Source of the DNA: an uncultured cyanobacterium
GTDB lineage: Bacteria > Cyanobacteriota > Cyanobacteriia > PCC-6307 > Cyanobiaceae
Direction of reading: 5' to 3'
DNA length: 64,000 bases
Assembly (NCBI GenBank): GCA_903935205.1
Contig: CAIZQU010000003.1
Location: 80,464-144,463, forward strand
Part shown: one piece after another, positions 60,564-64,000 of the stretch
Layout: each line of letters begins with the position of its first letter
How positions within the stretch are numbered: position 1 is the stretch's first letter
Position numbers and translations under genes: made by a program
Notes under the pieces: model-generated
What the model was told of the DNA's origin: nothing
The model's input: the letters and a program-made list of their open reading frames with translations, nothing else
The model's database searches: none

Positions 60564-60662
60564 GGGGGTGAGGGGGGCGATCACGAGGAAGCGGCGGGTC
60601 AAAAGCCTGAACGGGAGCTCCTGGCCAGGGGGTGGCCCCGCCAACGCCAGGCCCAAGGTCCT

Positions 60663-60812
60663 GGAGCAACGCTGTGGCGACGGCTGAGGCCCCGAACAAA
60701 GACAGTCCCGATCGGGCAGCCGTCAGGGATCCTGAGACACAGGGCATCAACAACACTTCAGCGCAATCTCCACCTGGATTGGGAGCCCATAGGGCTCTGC
60801 GCAACAGGCTCC
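60663..60812. repeat. Dispersed TIR repeat, copy D (internally deleted, about 150 bp; left end uncertain)
   Basis: CCCCGAACAAAGACAGTCCCGATCGGGC, GGGCATCAACAACAC and terminal TGCGCAACAGGCTCC shared with copies A/C. Confidence 0.7.
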
Positions 60813-63800
60813 TAGAGCACCTGTATGGCGACAGACACGATCATGTCGTTGAAGTCGAGATCGCCGCCGCCGGGGAGATCCTCAAAGCCAAAGCTGTTGT
60901 CTGCCAGCAGCCGGATATGATCAATGCCATCACGGTTGGCGGCAAGATAGGGGAAATAAATTGCCGGATCATTGTCTGCCACCGCATCCAACAGCTGCTC
61001 GGGTCTGCCATTGGCCACGATGAAGGGCGCCAGGATGGTGCCACCCTGAACCATCAGCTCCTGGCTGATCGTTGACTGATTCGGAACCTGCAGATCGATC
61101 CCGCTCACCCGAGCGGAGAGGGCCGCCAGGCCATAGCCTGCGTCCTCGGGCTGGATGGCAGCGCCTGTCAGCGGGTCAACAATGGTGCCCTGCCAATCAC
61201 TGACCTTATAAAATCCGACCACATTGTTATAGCCTGCTTCACGGTTCAGCCTGAAGCTGAGCTGAGCCATCCTGAGCGGATCAACCTGGCTGAGATCCAG
61301 TAGCTCCCCCTGGTTGCCGCCCTGCAGCCCCGCCCCCAGCGTCAGCGGCTCATCGGTGGCCTGAATGGTGACCACAAGAGCATCATCGCTGGCTGCTTCC
61401 GTTGACGGCATCCAGGCCAGGGTGTACTGATCGCCTCCGTCGCTGGAAACGGCGAGATGGGCTGTGCTGGAGAAGAGCAGATCGGCCTGATCCGGGGGGC
61501 TCTGGCTGGCCTGATCGAGGGTGCGATTGCGGATCAGCAGAAAACGCAGTTTGTCCCCCGCTGCGAAGCCCATCAGCCGGCGGCCTGCGCCTGGATTGAA
61601 GCCCCGGGGGCTGGTGCTGATGACCGAAAACACCGTGGCGGCTCTGGCGAGGGCAGCCTGGGTATAGGCGGGATCGCTGGGCTCAATGCCGTTGATGCGG
61701 CCCTGCTCATCGTCGACTCTGAACACCGCCAGCTCCTGCGGCGAATCCACCGCTGCACTGGAGATGCTGATCTGCAGGCGGTCCAGGGCATGGGCGCCAG
61801 TGGCAAGGCTGAAGCTGTCGACACCGGCAGCCGAAACCACATGGCTGAGACGAGCGGGGTCATCGTTGAGGATGGTGCCGCTGACCGCTGTCGTGGTGCC
61901 CAGCGCATAGCCAACGCCTTGGACCAGGGCAAGGGAAACGGTTTCATCCCGCTCGACCAGGGCATCGGCGATGGGATCGAGGCTGAGGCTGACGGTGTCA
62001 GCGCCAACCGCAAAGGTGATCGATCGGACGCCAACAGCGGCGGGAATTCCGCTGTAGTCCACGGCGGGTCTGGCGCTGCCTGCCACGCGGTAGTTGACGC
62101 CCAGGGGTGAGAGCGTGGATCCCCGTCTGGTGAAGGTGACAACAAGGGTGCCAGGGCCGTCTTCCTGGATGCCATCAACAGGGTTGAGATCGAGCGTGAT
62201 CACTGGGATCTCGGCGTCCATCGGCTCCGGAGGCACAGCGGGCCCCTGGGGGAGATCAAAAAGAAGACGATCATCAGTGAAGGGATTGGCAAAAGCCACA
62301 ACATTGTTGAGCTGGCTGGCTACAGCGCTGCTATCACCACCCGACCAGAATCCCTGTCCGTAGACACCGTCGCCCCCCCAGCTGACGACAGAGCCGTCGG
62401 TCTTCAGCGCCGCGAAGGCGCCTCCAGTGGAGAAGATCTGGCTGACACCAGAGCTGAGCTGGCTGGCTACAGCGCTGCTATCACCGCCATAGCCGGGCAA
62501 CCCCCAGGTGACAACGGAGCCATCAGCCTTCAGGGCCGCAAAGGCGCCCTCCGTGGAGACGATCTGGCTGACACCAGTGCTGAGCTGACTGGCTACATCG
62601 CTGCTATCACCGCCCCAGGTGGGAAATCCCCAGGTCACGACGGAGCCGTCAACCTTCAGGGCCGCAAAGGCGCTATCAGCGGAGAAGATATGGCTGACAC
62701 CAGAGCTGAGCTGGCTGGCTACAGCGCTGCTGTCACCGCCATAGCCTGAATATCCCCAGGTGACGACGGAGCCGTCGGTCTTCAGCGCCGCAAAGGCGCA
62801 ATAAGTGGAGAAGATCTGGCTGACACCAGAGCTGAGCTGGCTGGCTTCAGCGCTGCTATCACTGCCCGAGCCATGATAACCCCAGGTGACGACGGAGCCG
62901 TCGGTCTTCAGCGCCGCAAAGGCGCTATCAGTGGAGAAGATCTGGCTGACACCTGAGCTGAGCTTGCTGCCTACAGCGCTTCTATCACTGCGCCAGCCAT
63001 AATATCCCCAGAAGACGACGGAGCCGTCGGTCTTCAGTGCAGCAAAAGCGTTTTCAGTGGAGACGATCTGGCTGACACCTGAGCTGAGCTCGCTGGCTAC
63101 AGCGCTGCTATCACCGCCCCCCCCGAATCCGTTGGTACCGTCGCTTCCCCAGGTGACGACGGAGCCGTCGGTCTTCAGCGCGGCAAAGGCGCCTGCATTG
63201 GAGACGATCTGGCTGACACCAGAGCTGAGCTCGCTGGCTACAGCGCTGCTATCACCGCCCCCCCCGAATCCGTAGGCACCGTCGCCCCCCCAGGTGACCA
63301 CGGAGCCGTCGGTCTTCAGCGCCGCAAAGGCGTTAACCGTGGAGAAGATCTGGCTGACACCAGAGCTGAGCTCGCTGGCTACAGCGCTGCTATCACCGCC
63401 CCCGTATCTAACTCCGAAGGTACTGTTGCCCCCCCAGGTGACGACGGAGCCGTCGGTCTTCAGCGCCGCAAAGGCGTTATCAGTGGAGAAGATCTGGCTG
63501 ACACCAGAGCTGAGCTGGCTGGCTACAGCGCTGCTATCACCGCCATATCTGGAACCTCCCCAGGTGACGACGGAGCCATCAGCCTTCAGCGCCGCGAACG
63601 CCCCACTATTTCTCCATTCCCCTCTGCTCCGCCTCGGAGATGCCAGCGGAATCGGCGTACTCACCACCCTGCCCGCCTGCTCCACCTGCAGCTCCTGCCC
63701 TCCTGCCCTGACGAACCCCCGGTCGTCCTCCAGCAGCAACGCCTGCTGCTCCTCGCTGCTGGAGCCATGGCCATGAAGCAACAGCGCCAACAGCTCCCCT

Positions 63801-64000
63801 TCATCCCCCGGTGTGTCGCTGTCATTGAGCAGCGCATCGAGATGGTGGCCCAGCTCCTCGCTGAGCACCGCCAACGCCTGATCACGCGGGGCGCTGCGCA
63901 GCCAATCGCCGTTGAGATAGATCGTGCCATTGCTGATCGCATAGGCGCCCCTCGCAGCGGCCATGGCGCTGGCGGGCAGCACGTGCACCGGCGGTAAGCC
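60812..64000 (-). CDS. Large repeat protein: EExGH-type N-terminal segment, about 10 RCC1-like repeats, Calx-beta, DUF4114-like C-terminus (5' end beyond window)
   Basis: Repeats AFAALKTDGSVVTWG..DSSAVASQLSSGVSQIFST; Calx-beta-like EDGPGTLVVTFTRRGSTLSPLGVNYRVAGSARPAVDYSGIP..; FGFEDLPGGGDLDFNDMIVSV; frame open to window edge. Confidence 0.85.
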   Translation of the reverse strand, partial: GLPPVHVLPASAMAAARGAYAISNGTIYLNGDWLRSAPRDQALAVLSEELGHHLDALLNDSDTPGDEGELLALLLHGHGSSSEEQQALLLEDDRGFVRAGGQELQVEQAGRVVSTPIPLASPRRSRGEWRNSGAFAALKADGSVVTWGGSRYGGDSSAVASQLSSGVSQIFSTDNAFAALKTDGSVVTWGGNSTFGVRYGGGDSSAVASELSSGVSQIFSTVNAFAALKTDGSVVTWGGDGAYGFGGGGDSSAVASELSSGVSQIVSNAGAFAALKTDGSVVTWGSDGTNGFGGGGDSSAVASELSSGVSQIVSTENAFAALKTDGSVVFWGYYGWRSDRSAVGSKLSSGVSQIFSTDSAFAALKTDGSVVTWGYHGSGSDSSAEASQLSSGVSQIFSTYCAFAALKTDGSVVTWGYSGYGGDSSAVASQLSSGVSHIFSADSAFAALKVDGSVVTWGFPTWGGDSSDVASQLSTGVSQIVSTEGAFAALKADGSVVTWGLPGYGGDSSAVASQLSSGVSQIFSTGGAFAALKTDGSVVSWGGDGVYGQGFWSGGDSSAVASQLNNVVAFANPFTDDRLLFDLPQGPAVPPEPMDAEIPVITLDLNPVDGIQEDGPGTLVVTFTRRGSTLSPLGVNYRVAGSARPAVDYSGIPAAVGVRSITFAVGADTVSLSLDPIADALVERDETVSLALVQGVGYALGTTTAVSGTILNDDPARLSHVVSAAGVDSFSLATGAHALDRLQISISSAAVDSPQELAVFRVDDEQGRINGIEPSDPAYTQAALARAATVFSVISTSPRGFNPGAGRRLMGFAAGDKLRFLLIRNRTLDQASQSPPDQADLLFSSTAHLAVSSDGGDQYTLAWMPSTEAASDDALVVTIQATDEPLTLGAGLQGGNQGELLDLSQVDPLRMAQLSFRLNREAGYNNVVGFYKVSDWQGTIVDPLTGAAIQPEDAGYGLAALSARVSGIDLQVPNQSTISQELMVQGGTILAPFIVANGRPEQLLDAVADNDPAIYFPYLAANRDGIDHIRLLADNSFGFEDLPGGGDLDFNDMIVSVAIQVL
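62286..63609 (-). repeat. About 10 coding tandem repeats of roughly 125-145 bp inside the large repeat protein
   Basis: Recurring gacgacggagccgtcggtcttcagcgccgcaaaggcg..gtggagaagatctggctgacaccagagctgagctggctggctacagcgctgctatcaccgcc. Confidence 0.92.

Noticed and set aside
62286-63609. CRISPR-like array of regular repeats
   Set aside because: Repeats are about 125-145 bp, coding and in frame, with no unique spacers of CRISPR type

Overview
GC-rich, densely packed window from an alpha-cyanobacterium (Synechococcus/Cyanobium-like), judged by content: glnA 3' end, GUN4, psb28, secDF, pdhB, ispE, rsmA, umuDC, dnaG, ruvA, rpsO, PAM68, dnaE, gatA, rlmB, mrnC, carA, trpD, acs, sds, murI, comB, ubiD and many cyanobacterial DUF proteins. 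Most of it is ordinary housekeeping sequence. The unusual signals are: (1) a short dispersed non-coding repeat family with imperfect terminal inverted repeats (about GGAGCCTGTTGCGC / GCGCAACAGGCTCC), four copies, all intergenic; two copies abut genes whose TAG stop is made of a flanking TA plus the first element base; (2) a decayed IS630-type transposase next to one copy; (3) a very large partial gene with about 10 near-identical RCC1-like ..AFAALKTDGSVVTWG.. repeats in which variation is concentrated in one loop, followed by Calx-beta and DUF4114-like regions; (4) a terminator plus competing-hairpin arrangement just upstream of trpD; (5) an SOS-box-like sequence ahead of umuDC; (6) small unannotated membrane ORFs; and (7) an AT-richer accessory patch with a VPGPLP-type (PEP-CTERM-like) protein. 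Family names come from reading the translated ORFs by eye; no database search was possible. Many start codons are uncertain.
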